The notes beneath the pieces were generated by a model. The model worked only from the letters and a program-made list of their open reading frames with translations. It made no database searches and was not told the origin of the DNA. Shown piece by piece: positions 1 to 6,993 of a DNA stretch of 9,223 nt (position 1 is the stretch's first letter; each line of letters begins with the position of its first letter). The stretch comes from an uncultured Candidatus Pelagibacter sp. Lineage in GTDB: Bacteria > Pseudomonadota > Alphaproteobacteria > Pelagibacterales > Pelagibacteraceae. A program made the translations under genes and the position numbers. The stretch spans positions 1 through 9,223 of the forward strand of contig CAJWKX010000027.1 of NCBI GenBank assembly GCA_913043015.1, in the 5' to 3' direction.

Positions 1-1115
1 GTTGAAACAAATGTAAATGAATCCAATTTTTTAAATTTATTTATTGCAGCAACTGTTTCTCCTCCACCTGCTACAGAAAAAATTTTATCGTTTTTTGTTT
101 TTTGTGAAATTATTTCTAGGATTTGTTTGGTGCCATTTTGAAAATTCGAATTTTCAAAATATCCAGCTGGGCCATTCCATATTACTGTATTTGAATCGTT
201 AATTATTTTTTTGATAGAAGAAATTGTTTTTGGTCCAATATCCAATATCATTTCATCGTCATCTATTTCCTTTATATTTCTATCTTTTCCCATATCTTCA
301 AGGTTTTTTGAAACCACAACATCTATGGGACATGTAATTTTACAATTATATTTATTAGAATTTTCTAAAATTTCTTTTATTAAAGGTCCACAATCGTGTT
401 CGCATATTGATTTTCCTACTTTTGATCCGGTATGTTTTAACATTGTGTTGGCCATACCACCGACAACAATTATATTATTAAATTTTTTTATTAAATTATT
501 AATAATTTTAATTTTTGTAGAAATTTTTGAACCTCCGATGATAAGTGTAACTGGTTTCTTTATTTCAGAAGTTATTTTTTTCAACGCGTTAATTTCTTTG
601 GTAATTTGTAAGCCAAAATATGAAGGAATATATTTTGTAATTCCTTCAATAGAACCGTGAGATCTGTGAGAGCAAGAAAAAGCATCGTTGACGTATATAT
701 CTCCCAAATTTGATAGTTTTTTTGAAAATTTACTGTCATTTGATTCTTCTCCTTCGTTAAAGCGAATATTTTCCAACATCATTATGGAGCCATTTGGAAT
801 TTTGTTTACTTCAGACACAGTATTTTCGTTTATTATATTTTTGTTAAATAAAACTTCTTTATTTAATAAAGAGGCTAATTTTTTTGAAATAGGTTCCAAA
901 GACATTTCTTTAACAACCTTTCCTTTTGGTCTACCAATGTGAGATAAAACTATTATTTTTGCTTGTTTTTTTACTAATAGTTTTATTGTTGGTATTATTT
1001 TTTCTATTCTAGAGGTTTCAGTTATGGCTCTATTTTTCATTGGAACATTCAAATCAACTCTCAGTAATACTTTTTTATCTTTAAGTACTAAGTTTTGATC
1101 TAAAAGATTATTCAT
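1..1115 (-). CDS. pgk: Phosphoglycerate kinase, 3' end cut off by the window
   Basis: This cytosolic enzyme of lower glycolysis and gluconeogenesis interconverts 1,3-bisphosphoglycerate + ADP and 3-phosphoglycerate + ATP. The minus frame is open from an ATG at 1115-1113 to the window edge and gives 371 residues. Family motifs appear in order: RVDLNVP (about 19-25) and HIGRPKG (about 59-65) for substrate binding; LENIRFNEGEE; NDAFSCSHRSH; GGSKISTKI; GGMANTML; WNGPAGYFE; and the nucleotide-binding GGGET at about 350-354. The frame leaves the window in SFTFVS, just before the usual TGGGA...LE segment. Roughly 25 C-terminal residues are therefore missing, judged against the usual length of about 390-400. 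The start lies 6 bases after the gap stop codon and has no Shine-Dalgarno sequence, so it is probably the third gene of the tkt-gap-pgk operon. WNGPAGYFE is a mild variant of the usual WNGPxGVFE. The family call is secure. Confidence 0.96.
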   Translation of the reverse strand, partial: MNNLLDQNLVLKDKKVLLRVDLNVPMKNRAITETSRIEKIIPTIKLLVKKQAKIIVLSHIGRPKGKVVKEMSLEPISKKLASLLNKEVLFNKNIINENTVSEVNKIPNGSIMMLENIRFNEGEESNDSKFSKKLSNLGDIYVNDAFSCSHRSHGSIEGITKYIPSYFGLQITKEINALKKITSEIKKPVTLIIGGSKISTKIKIINNLIKKFNNIIVVGGMANTMLKHTGSKVGKSICEHDCGPLIKEILENSNKYNCKITCPIDVVVSKNLEDMGKDRNIKEIDDDEMILDIGPKTISSIKKIINDSNTVIWNGPAGYFENSNFQNGTKQILEIISQKTKNDKIFSVAGGGETVAAINKFKKLDSFTFVS

Positions 1116-1121
1116 TAAAAA

Positions 1122-2126
1122 TTAAATTTTATGAATATATTCTGCTAAATCGCACATTCTTGATGCAAATCCCCATTCATTATCATACCACGCTGAAACT
1201 TTACCCATGTTATCTCCAACAACATAGGTTAAAGATAAATCAACAATGGCAGAATTAGGGTTGTGGTTGAAATCAATTGAAACAAGCTTTTCTTCTGTTA
1301 CTTCAAGGACATTTTTCAATTCTTTTTTAGAAGCTTTTTTAAAAGAATCGTTAATTTTTTTCACAGACAATTTACTTTTTGAATTAAACACAAAATCTAC
1401 CAGTGAAACATTTGGTGTTGGAACCCTAATTGCTAAACCTTCAAGCTTCCCTTTTAGTTCTGGTATAATTTCACCAAGAGCTTTTGAAGCACCTGTAGAA
1501 GTTGGTACAATAGATTGTCCTGCAGATCTTGCTCGTCTTGGATCTTTATGAGAATTGTCTAACAATCTTTGGTCAGTAGTGTATGAATGAATAGTTGTCA
1601 TAAAACCTTTTTCTATTTTGAACACTTCATTTATTACATTGACTACAGGAGCAAGACAATTTGTAGTACAAGAGGCCGCTGAAATTACTAAATCATTCTT
1701 GTTTATAGATTTATGGTTTACACCATAGACGATAGTTTTGTCAGCATTTTTACAAGGCGCTGAAACAATAACTTTTTTTGCGCCATTTTTTATGTGAGGA
1801 ATAATCTTTTCTTTTGAATTAAATTTTCCTGTACATTCTAAAACATAATCTACACCAAAATTCTTCCATTTTATTTCATTTAAATTTGAATATTGTGAAA
1901 AAGTAATCTTCTTTCCATTTATAATTAAGTGATTATCTTTATGTTTAATTTCACAATTAAATTTTCCATGAATAGAGTCGTACTTTAATAAAGAAGACAC
2001 AACTTCTGTATTTGATCTACTATTGACATGTTTAATGTTTATGTCTTTGTTATTATTTTCGATTAATGATCTTATGACCATTCTTCCTATTCTGCCCAAA
2101 CCATTTATTCCAATTTTTATACTCAT
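1122..2126 (-). CDS. gap: Glyceraldehyde-3-phosphate dehydrogenase, probably NADP(H)-preferring
   Basis: A full-length type I phosphorylating GAPDH of 334 residues, which interconverts glyceraldehyde-3-phosphate and 1,3-bisphosphoglycerate. The N-terminal Rossmann fingerprint is GINGLGRIGR (7-16). The catalytic Cys153 lies in SAASCTTNC and the catalytic His180 in TTIHSYTTDQ. The phosphate-binding PTSTGA and the C-terminal WYDNEWGFASRM are intact. The coenzyme pocket is unusual. The conserved acidic residue after the second strand (Asp32 in Bacillus stearothermophilus numbering) is Ser36, followed by Arg37. The NAD-type Leu187-Pro188 pair is Asn191-Ser192, inside QRLLDNSHKD, which resembles the chloroplast/cyanobacterial QRLLDASHRD. 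These features argue for NADP(H) use and perhaps a biosynthetic direction; that is inference from sequence. The ATG start is 6 bases from the tkt stop, and the stop is 6 bases from the pgk start. No clear Shine-Dalgarno is visible, which suggests operon co-expression. Confidence 0.97.
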   Translation of the reverse strand: MSIKIGINGLGRIGRMVIRSLIENNNKDINIKHVNSRSNTEVVSSLLKYDSIHGKFNCEIKHKDNHLIINGKKITFSQYSNLNEIKWKNFGVDYVLECTGKFNSKEKIIPHIKNGAKKVIVSAPCKNADKTIVYGVNHKSINKNDLVISAASCTTNCLAPVVNVINEVFKIEKGFMTTIHSYTTDQRLLDNSHKDPRRARSAGQSIVPTSTGASKALGEIIPELKGKLEGLAIRVPTPNVSLVDFVFNSKSKLSVKKINDSFKKASKKELKNVLEVTEEKLVSIDFNHNPNSAIVDLSLTYVVGDNMGKVSAWYDNEWGFASRMCDLAEYIHKI

Positions 2127-2132
2127 ATTTAT

Positions 2133-4097
2133 CTATTTTATTAATTGCTTCACTTTTTTAATTATATTTTCACTTGTTAAACCTAAATCTTTAAATATAT
2201 CTTTATAAGGTGCACTTTTTCCAAAATCTTCTATTCCGAAACTTAATCCTTTTTCGCCAATATATTTTTTCCAACAATCAGTTGAACCAGCTTCAATTGA
2301 AATTTTATATTCTGTTTCATTTAAAATTTTTTTTTTATAATTAGCAGATTGTTTGTCTAATAATTCATGGCAAGGCACGGATATAACTTTTGAATAGATA
2401 TTTTGTGTGGCTAATTTATGACTAATTTCGATTGCTAAATTTACTTCAGATCCACTTGCTAAAATAGTTAATTCTATATTATTGTTTGTCCTAAATATTT
2501 CGTAGGCTCCATTAGAGCATTTATTTTCTTTAATATATTCTTTTCTTACTGGATTAATTTTTTGTCTTGTCAATGCCAGAATACTAGGAGTATTTTCATT
2601 TTCTAAAGAAAGCTGCCAACACTCAAAAGTCTCCGTTGTATCAGCAGGTCTAAAAACATTTAAGTTAGGAATGGATCTTAATCCAGAAAGTTGTTCAATT
2701 GGTTGGTGAGTTGGGCCATCTTCTCCCAGACCTATAGAGTCGTGAGTCATTACGTAAATTACTCTTTGTTTCATCAAAGCTGCCAATCTAATGGAAGGTT
2801 TACAATAATCACTAAATATTAAAAAAGTTCCACCATAAGGAATTAGATTGCTATGCAAAGCCAAACCGTTCATTACTCCGCACATTGCATGTTCTCTAAT
2901 CCCATAATGAATATAATTTCCATAAAAACTTTTAGAATTAATAACCTTATGGAATTTAGTTTTTGTATTATTTGATCCAGTTAGATCAGCCGATCCGCCT
3001 ATTAAATTATTTTTTTTCAACATTAATGAATTAAGCAAAAGTTCACTTGATTTTCTTGTAGCAATTGATGGATTATTTTTTAATAACTTTTTTTTCTCTC
3101 TATTTAGTCTATTTAGCATTAAGTCAAAACTTGTTTTAAAAAATTTATTTACTAAAGATTTTTTTTTCTTAAACGATTTTTTCCATTTCGACTCTAACGA
3201 ATAGCCTTTAGCTCCTATTTCTTTCCACTCATTAATTATTTTTTTTGGAATTATAAATGGCTGATAACTCCAGTTTAATTTTTTTCGCACTAATTGAACT
3301 TCTTCTTTGCCTAGTGGGCTGCCATGAGCAGAGGCAGTGCCTGCTTTATTTGGTGAACCGTATCCTATTTTAGTTTTGCAAGATATGACTGTTGGCTTTT
3401 TTGAATTTTGGACTCTCTTTAAAGCTTTAAATATTTGTTTATAATTATGGCCATCAATTTCTATAAAGTTCCAGTTATATCCATCAAATCTTTTTTTAAA
3501 ATTATCTGATACTGCCAAATGTGTGGGGCCATCAATTGAAATGGAGTTGTTATCAAACAATAGAATTAAGTTCTTAAGTTTTAAATGACCTGCTAAACTC
3601 AAAGCTTCGTGACTAATACCTTCCATTAAACATCCATCACCAGCTAATACATATGTCTTGTGACTGATAATTTTCTTCCCAAATTTTTTTTCTAATAATT
3701 CTTCGGCAATTGCAAAACCTACAGCGTTAGCAATTCCTTGTCCTAAGGGTCCAGTAGTAGTTTCAATACCTGAGTTAGGAAGGTATTCAGGATGTCCTGC
3801 ACAAATTGAGTTTAGTTGTCTAAATTTTTTTATACTTGATAGAGAAATACTTTTATACCCAGTTAAATATAATAAAGAATATAGCAACATAGATCCGTGA
3901 CCTGCTGATAAAACGAATCTATCTCTATTTAACCAACTAGGATTTTTAGGATTAAATTTTATGAAATTTTTAAATAATACAGTTACTACATCAGCCATTC
4001 CCATTGGCATACCAGGGTGGCCGGAATTGGCTTTTTCCACAGCATCAATTGATAAAAACCTGATTGCGTTCGATAATTCTTTATTTAGCTTATTCAA
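2133..4097 (-). CDS. tkt: Transketolase
   Basis: This thiamine-diphosphate enzyme moves two-carbon ketol units between sugar phosphates in the non-oxidative pentose-phosphate pathway. At 654 residues it has the usual bacterial length (about 660). Visible motifs are [12 protein letters not shown] with His27, SAGHGSM with His67, GHPE with His102, GPLGQG (116-121), and the ThDP/metal motif GDGCLMEG starting at 153, ending near Asn183-Asn184. His257 follows in ASAHGSP. The catalytic Glu401 is in GIREHAM and His463 is in GEDGPTHQP. The start is TTG: an in-frame stop lies four codons upstream, the next Met (residue 30) falls inside the active-site motif, and the predicted N-terminus [13 protein letters not shown] aligns with other transketolases. 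An AGGA Shine-Dalgarno sits 7 bases upstream. It appears to be the first gene of the operon with gap and pgk. The linker around 305-345 is very lysine-rich, as expected from AT bias. Confidence 0.97.
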   Translation of the reverse strand: MNKLNKELSNAIRFLSIDAVEKANSGHPGMPMGMADVVTVLFKNFIKFNPKNPSWLNRDRFVLSAGHGSMLLYSLLYLTGYKSISLSSIKKFRQLNSICAGHPEYLPNSGIETTTGPLGQGIANAVGFAIAEELLEKKFGKKIISHKTYVLAGDGCLMEGISHEALSLAGHLKLKNLILLFDNNSISIDGPTHLAVSDNFKKRFDGYNWNFIEIDGHNYKQIFKALKRVQNSKKPTVISCKTKIGYGSPNKAGTASAHGSPLGKEEVQLVRKKLNWSYQPFIIPKKIINEWKEIGAKGYSLESKWKKSFKKKKSLVNKFFKTSFDLMLNRLNREKKKLLKNNPSIATRKSSELLLNSLMLKKNNLIGGSADLTGSNNTKTKFHKVINSKSFYGNYIHYGIREHAMCGVMNGLALHSNLIPYGGTFLIFSDYCKPSIRLAALMKQRVIYVMTHDSIGLGEDGPTHQPIEQLSGLRSIPNLNVFRPADTTETFECWQLSLENENTPSILALTRQKINPVRKEYIKENKCSNGAYEIFRTNNNIELTILASGSEVNLAIEISHKLATQNIYSKVISVPCHELLDKQSANYKKKILNETEYKISIEAGSTDCWKKYIGEKGLSFGIEDFGKSAPYKDIFKDLGLTSENIIKKVKQLIK

Positions 4098-4104
4098 AAA
4101 ATAA

Positions 4105-4108
4105 TCCT
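4105..4108 (-). promoter_or_regulatory. Shine-Dalgarno of tkt (AGGA, supports the TTG start)
   Basis: On the minus strand the sequence TAGGATTATTTT directly precedes the TTG start of tkt. The AGGA core ends 7 bases before the TTG, a normal spacing. Most other genes here have no recognisable ribosome binding site, so this one helps decide the start codon. Confidence 0.6.
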
Positions 4109-4135
4109 ATCTAGACTTAGATGATTCAATTTAAT

Positions 4136-4143
4136 ATTATAAT
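4136..4143. promoter_or_regulatory. Symmetric -10 element ATTATAAT in the divergent tkt/zauP intergenic region
   Basis: The 55-base region between tkt and zauP must hold the promoters for both arms of the window. ATTATAAT is its own reverse complement, so it reads as a perfect TATAAT on the plus strand (4138-4143) and on the minus strand (4141-4136). Plus-strand initiation about 7 bases downstream would start only 2-3 bases before the zauP ATG, giving an almost leaderless message. Minus-strand initiation would leave a leader of roughly 30 bases that includes the tkt Shine-Dalgarno. No good -35 box is evident in either direction; TAGACT at 4112-4117 is a weak match with too long a spacer. In such AT-rich DNA the match may be chance, so confidence is modest. 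Confidence 0.4.
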
Positions 4144-4152
4144 TATATATAT

Positions 4153-4476
4153 ATGAAAACTCTTTATGAAAAAGAAAAAAAACTAAACGAGGCTTTAGAA
4201 AAACTAAATCTTTTAAATCCACAAAATTCAAATTTAAAAGAGACTATTTCAAATCTTGATAATGAAAAAAATCAATTAGAAATTGAAAAAAAAGATTTAG
4301 AGACAAAATATGAGGAACTTCAGGAAAAATATCGTCAACTAAAATTAAAATTGGAAGAATTAAATCAACAAAGAGAAACAGAAAATAAAAAAGAATTAGA
4401 GTTTTCAGAAAAAATAGATGAATTGAATCAAGAAACGGATACTTTGTTAGAAGAAATAGATAAATGGCAAATGTAA
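4153..4476 (+). CDS. ZauP-like coiled-coil protein (zapA upstream partner)
   Basis: A 107-residue protein that is almost entirely predicted coiled coil. It is very rich in Lys, Glu, Leu and Asn, with repeated heptad-like leucine/isoleucine spacing from about residue 5 to 104, and has no signal peptide or membrane segment. The call rests on position and composition. In alphaproteobacteria a short coiled-coil protein (DUF4164 type, called ZauP in Caulobacter) is encoded immediately upstream of zapA and works with ZapA to focus the FtsZ ring. Here the last 13 bases overlap the zapA start in another frame, which suggests translational coupling and matched production. The ATG start is preceded only by AT-rich sequence with no Shine-Dalgarno. 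Coiled-coil composition alone is not diagnostic, so the ZauP identity is inference from synteny, while the reading frame itself is well supported. Confidence 0.8.
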   Translation: MKTLYEKEKKLNEALEKLNLLNPQNSNLKETISNLDNEKNQLEIEKKDLETKYEELQEKYRQLKLKLEELNQQRETENKKELEFSEKIDELNQETDTLLEEIDKWQM

Positions 4477-4910
4477 ATATAAAGTTTAACGGCAAAGAAT
4501 TTCTTTTATCTTGCGAAAATGGGCAAGAAGAACACTTGGAAGAGCTTTCTGTTCACTTAAATGAAAAATTTAATAATCTAAAATCTTCTTTAGGAAATAT
4601 TGGGGAAAGCAAACTTCTTTTAATCACATCTATTACTGTAATGGATGAATACTTTGAAACAAAAAAAAAAATTGATCAAAAAATATCAGAGCTTAAAAAT
4701 TTAACTGAAAAATTTAAAGAACTAAAGTCATTAGTATATGAATATAAAGAAAATAAAGAACAAGAAATCAAAAGACTAAACGATGAACAATTGCATTTGA
4801 AAAATGAAATTGAACAGAGTAAAGAAGATTATGAAAAAATTATTGATCATGCTACCGATCAAATTGAAGATTTTCTTAAAAAAGCCAGCTCTGAAAATTC
4901 AATACAATAA
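4464..4910 (+). CDS. zapA: Cell division protein ZapA, with extended C-terminal coiled coil
   Basis: ZapA bundles and cross-links FtsZ protofilaments in the cytosol at the division site. The N-terminal part (about 1-65) has the ZapA fold pattern: VNIKFNGKEFLLSCENGQEEHLEELSV-type β strands and helix, then a region rich in Leu, Ile and Thr (about 50-62, LLLITSITVMDEYF) that leads into the dimerising helix. From about residue 63 to 140 it is a charged coiled coil, longer than in the roughly 105-110-residue gammaproteobacterial proteins. The total length is 148. The ATG lies inside the end of the upstream zauP-like gene, so the two are probably coupled. An A11 run (4661-4671) within codons for Thr-Lys-Lys-Lys-Ile leaves the frame intact. 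The next gene begins 5 bases after the stop. Confidence 0.88.
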   Translation: MANVNIKFNGKEFLLSCENGQEEHLEELSVHLNEKFNNLKSSLGNIGESKLLLITSITVMDEYFETKKKIDQKISELKNLTEKFKELKSLVYEYKENKEQEIKRLNDEQLHLKNEIEQSKEDYEKIIDHATDQIEDFLKKASSENSIQ

Positions 4911-4915
4911 ATTTT

Positions 4916-5461
4916 GTGTTAAAATCTAAAATAAGAAAAAAAGTTCTTAATTTAAGAAAATTAGAAAATAGTAAGAATATTAAATTACAATTTTCAACTT
5001 TATTTAATATTTTAAAAAAAAGTAACTTAAAAAATAAATTTATAGGTGGTTATTATCCTTTTAATTATGAAATAGACGATTTAGATATTCTTAAAGAACT
5101 AGAAAAAAAAAATATTAAGATTTCTTTGCCGGCAATTAATAAAAACAATAAAATGGATTTCTATCAATGGTCATTTAAAGATTCGCTCAATTTGAACAAA
5201 TATGGAATTCCTGAACCGGAACAAAAACAATTAGTTTATCCAGATATTATTTTAGTTCCTCTTGTTGCTTTTGATAAGAGACTTTATAGATTAGGTTATG
5301 GAGGTGGTTTTTATGATAGATACATTGAAAAATTATTAAAAAAAAAGAGTTTTTTTACCATTGGACTTGCGCTTTCTTGTCAAAAAATAAGCAGAGTTCC
5401 AAATAATAAATATGATAAGAAATTAGATATAATAATGACTGAAAAATATATTTTGAAATGA
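4916..5461 (+). CDS. 5-formyltetrahydrofolate cyclo-ligase
   Basis: This enzyme (5-FCL, also called methenyltetrahydrofolate synthetase; fau/ygfA in E. coli) uses ATP to convert 5-formyl-THF to 5,10-methenyl-THF, returning a stored or inhibitory folate to one-carbon metabolism. At 181 residues it has the family's usual length. The N-terminus is a basic helix (KSKIRKKVLNLRK), followed by GGYYPFNYEIDD (about 44-55) and the diagnostic C-terminal block PDIILVPLVAFD...RLGYGGGFYDRY (109-136), whose glycine-rich loop belongs to the ATP/substrate site. The start is GTG at 4916: the next ATG (residue 80) would remove conserved sequence, and no upstream in-frame start exists before a stop. No Shine-Dalgarno is visible. 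Its stop overlaps the next start as ATGA. The zapA-5-FCL adjacency is common in proteobacteria, but there it often brackets 6S RNA, which is not present here. Confidence 0.95.
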   Translation: MLKSKIRKKVLNLRKLENSKNIKLQFSTLFNILKKSNLKNKFIGGYYPFNYEIDDLDILKELEKKNIKISLPAINKNNKMDFYQWSFKDSLNLNKYGIPEPEQKQLVYPDIILVPLVAFDKRLYRLGYGGGFYDRYIEKLLKKKSFFTIGLALSCQKISRVPNNKYDKKLDIIMTEKYILK

Positions 5462-6264
5462 GAATTTTTTTTTTAGGTGATGTTGTTGGTCAATCTGGAT
5501 GTGTTGTAGTTAAAAAAAATTTACCAAATTTAATTATAGAAAAGAAAATTGATTTCGTAGTAGTTAATGGTGAAAATGCAGCTAATCAAGGCGTTGGAAT
5601 CACTGAAGAAATAACCAAAGATTTTTTTAATAGTGGAGTAGATGTAATTACAACCGGCAACCATGTTTGGGATCAAAAAGAAACTGCAGAACATATTGAA
5701 AGAGAAGAAAGACTTTTAAGACCAGAAAATTTAATTTTTCCTTCCCCAGGAAGGGGGTTTGGTGTTTATAATTCAAAAAATAATTTTAAAGTTGGAGTCT
5801 TAAATCTTATGGGAAATATTTTTATGAAAAAATGTGATGATGTATTTGAAACAGTAACTAATTTCATAAAAAAATATTCTTTGAAAGAAAATTATGATTT
5901 TCTTATAGTAGATTTTCACGGAGAAATAACTAGTGAAAAAATGGCTATAGGACATTTTTTTGATGGCAAAGCAACTTTAGTAGTTGGAACGCATACTCAT
6001 GTTCCTACCCATGACGCAAGAATTTTAAAATTTGGGACCGCATATCAAACAGATGCAGGGATGTGTGGAGATTATGATTCAGTAATTGGCATGAATAAAG
6101 AAAATTCATTAAATCGCTTCATGAAAAAAGAATCAACAAAGCACTTTCCGGCCGAAGGAGAAGCTAGCTTGTGTGGTATAATAGTTGATGGCAATAAAGA
6201 GACTGGATTAGCGCAAAATATTGAGCATTTTATTTATGGAGGAAGGTTAACAAATACTCATTAA
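5458..6264 (+). CDS. YmdB-family metallophosphoesterase (TIGR00282 type)
   Basis: A 268-residue calcineurin-like phosphoesterase of the YmdB/DR1281 family. In Bacillus, YmdB is a dinuclear-metal phosphodiesterase active on 2',3'-cyclic nucleotides. The likely metal ligands are present: Asp8 in FLGDVVG, Glu39-Asn40 in VNGENAA, Asn68-His69 in TTGNHVWD, His154 in VDFHGE, and His179/His181 in GTHTHVPT. The family's closing motif TAYQTDAGMCGDYDSVIGM is intact. No signal peptide is seen, so it should be cytosolic. The ATG overlaps the upstream 5-FCL stop by 4 bases (ATGA), which indicates translational coupling. A T10 run (5465-5474) immediately after the second codon is a possible slippage point, but the frame is open. 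The substrate in this organism cannot be read from sequence. Confidence 0.94.
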   Translation: MRIFFLGDVVGQSGCVVVKKNLPNLIIEKKIDFVVVNGENAANQGVGITEEITKDFFNSGVDVITTGNHVWDQKETAEHIEREERLLRPENLIFPSPGRGFGVYNSKNNFKVGVLNLMGNIFMKKCDDVFETVTNFIKKYSLKENYDFLIVDFHGEITSEKMAIGHFFDGKATLVVGTHTHVPTHDARILKFGTAYQTDAGMCGDYDSVIGMNKENSLNRFMKKESTKHFPAEGEASLCGIIVDGNKETGLAQNIEHFIYGGRLTNTH

Positions 6265-6267
6265 ATT

Positions 6268-6984
6268 ATGGCAGGACATTCCCATTGGGCAGGCATTAAA
6301 CATAAAAAAGGTAGGGCTGACAAACAACGCTCAAAAATTTTTTCAAAACTTTCAAGAGAAATAACAGTTGCTGCTAAATTGGGAGACAAGGACCCAGATA
6401 TGAATTCCAGATTAAGATCAGCTATTCAATCAGCAAGATCAGCGAATATGCCCAGAGAAAATATAGAAAGAGCTATAGACAGGTCTGAAGCAAGCACCGA
6501 TTCCAATTTCGAAAGTATAAGGTACGAAGGCTTTGGTCCAAATAAAATTGCAGTAATAGTTGAAACACTCACAGATAATAAAAATAGAACAGCCTCAAAT
6601 ATTCGGACTATTTTTCAAAAAAGCGGAGGAACTTTAGGCGCTCAAGGATCAGCTTCACACAATTTTCAGCAATTGGGTGTAATTAAAATTGATAAATATG
6701 AAATTTCTAATGATAAAATATTCGAATTAGCAATTGAGGCAGGAGCTGATGAGTGTTTTTCAAATGGAGATTATCATGAAATACTGTGTGATAAGGGCGA
6801 GATATATAATGTCAAAAGAAAAATAGAAAAAAGCATTAATAACTTTTTATCTACTGACATCGAATGGATACCAATTAATAATGTAGAAATTTCAAAAGAA
6901 AGAAAAGATGATGCAGTTAGATTTTTAAAAATACTAGAAGACGATGATGATGTACAAAATGTTTATACAGATCTTAAATATTAA
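6268..6984 (+). CDS. yebC: YebC/TACO1-family translation factor
   Basis: Full-length (238 residues) YebC-family protein. The family was long annotated as a transcriptional regulator; more recent work links YebC/TACO1 proteins to the ribosome and to translation of difficult motifs such as proline stretches. Visible signatures are the N-terminal MAGHSHWAGIKHKKGRADKQRSK-type segment, FSKLSREITVAAKLG (25-39), NMPRENIERAI, YEGFGPNKIAVIVE (about 90-103), TDNKNRT and the Gly-rich region around SGGTLGAQGSASHNF. The C-terminal half is the usual acidic α/β domain ending in DDDDVQNVYTDLKY. It starts 3 bases after the YmdB-family stop and ends 9 bases before the RuvC-like gene. The yebC-ruvC adjacency is widespread in proteobacteria. 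No Shine-Dalgarno is visible. Confidence 0.97.
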   Translation: MAGHSHWAGIKHKKGRADKQRSKIFSKLSREITVAAKLGDKDPDMNSRLRSAIQSARSANMPRENIERAIDRSEASTDSNFESIRYEGFGPNKIAVIVETLTDNKNRTASNIRTIFQKSGGTLGAQGSASHNFQQLGVIKIDKYEISNDKIFELAIEAGADECFSNGDYHEILCDKGEIYNVKRKIEKSINNFLSTDIEWIPINNVEISKERKDDAVRFLKILEDDDDVQNVYTDLKY

Positions 6985-6993
6985 TTTTATTAA

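Noticed and set aside
211..942. Two plus-strand open frames (211-660 and 688-942) of 149 and 84 codons
   Set aside because: They lie opposite pgk, whose minus frame is open throughout with clear family motifs. Their Phe/Ile/Ser-rich products are what the reverse of an AT-rich gene gives.
1246..2208. Plus-strand open frames at 1246-1551 and 2023-2208
   Set aside because: They are opposite the conserved gap and tkt coding sequence and show no recognisable protein features.
4244..4495. Minus-strand open frame of 83 codons with a hydrophobic product
   Set aside because: It is the complement of the Lys/Glu-rich coiled-coil gene, which automatically reads as Phe/Leu/Ile-rich sequence. It does not represent a membrane protein.
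4911..4915. A 6S RNA or other small RNA between zapA and the 5-FCL gene
   Set aside because: The gap is only 5 bases.
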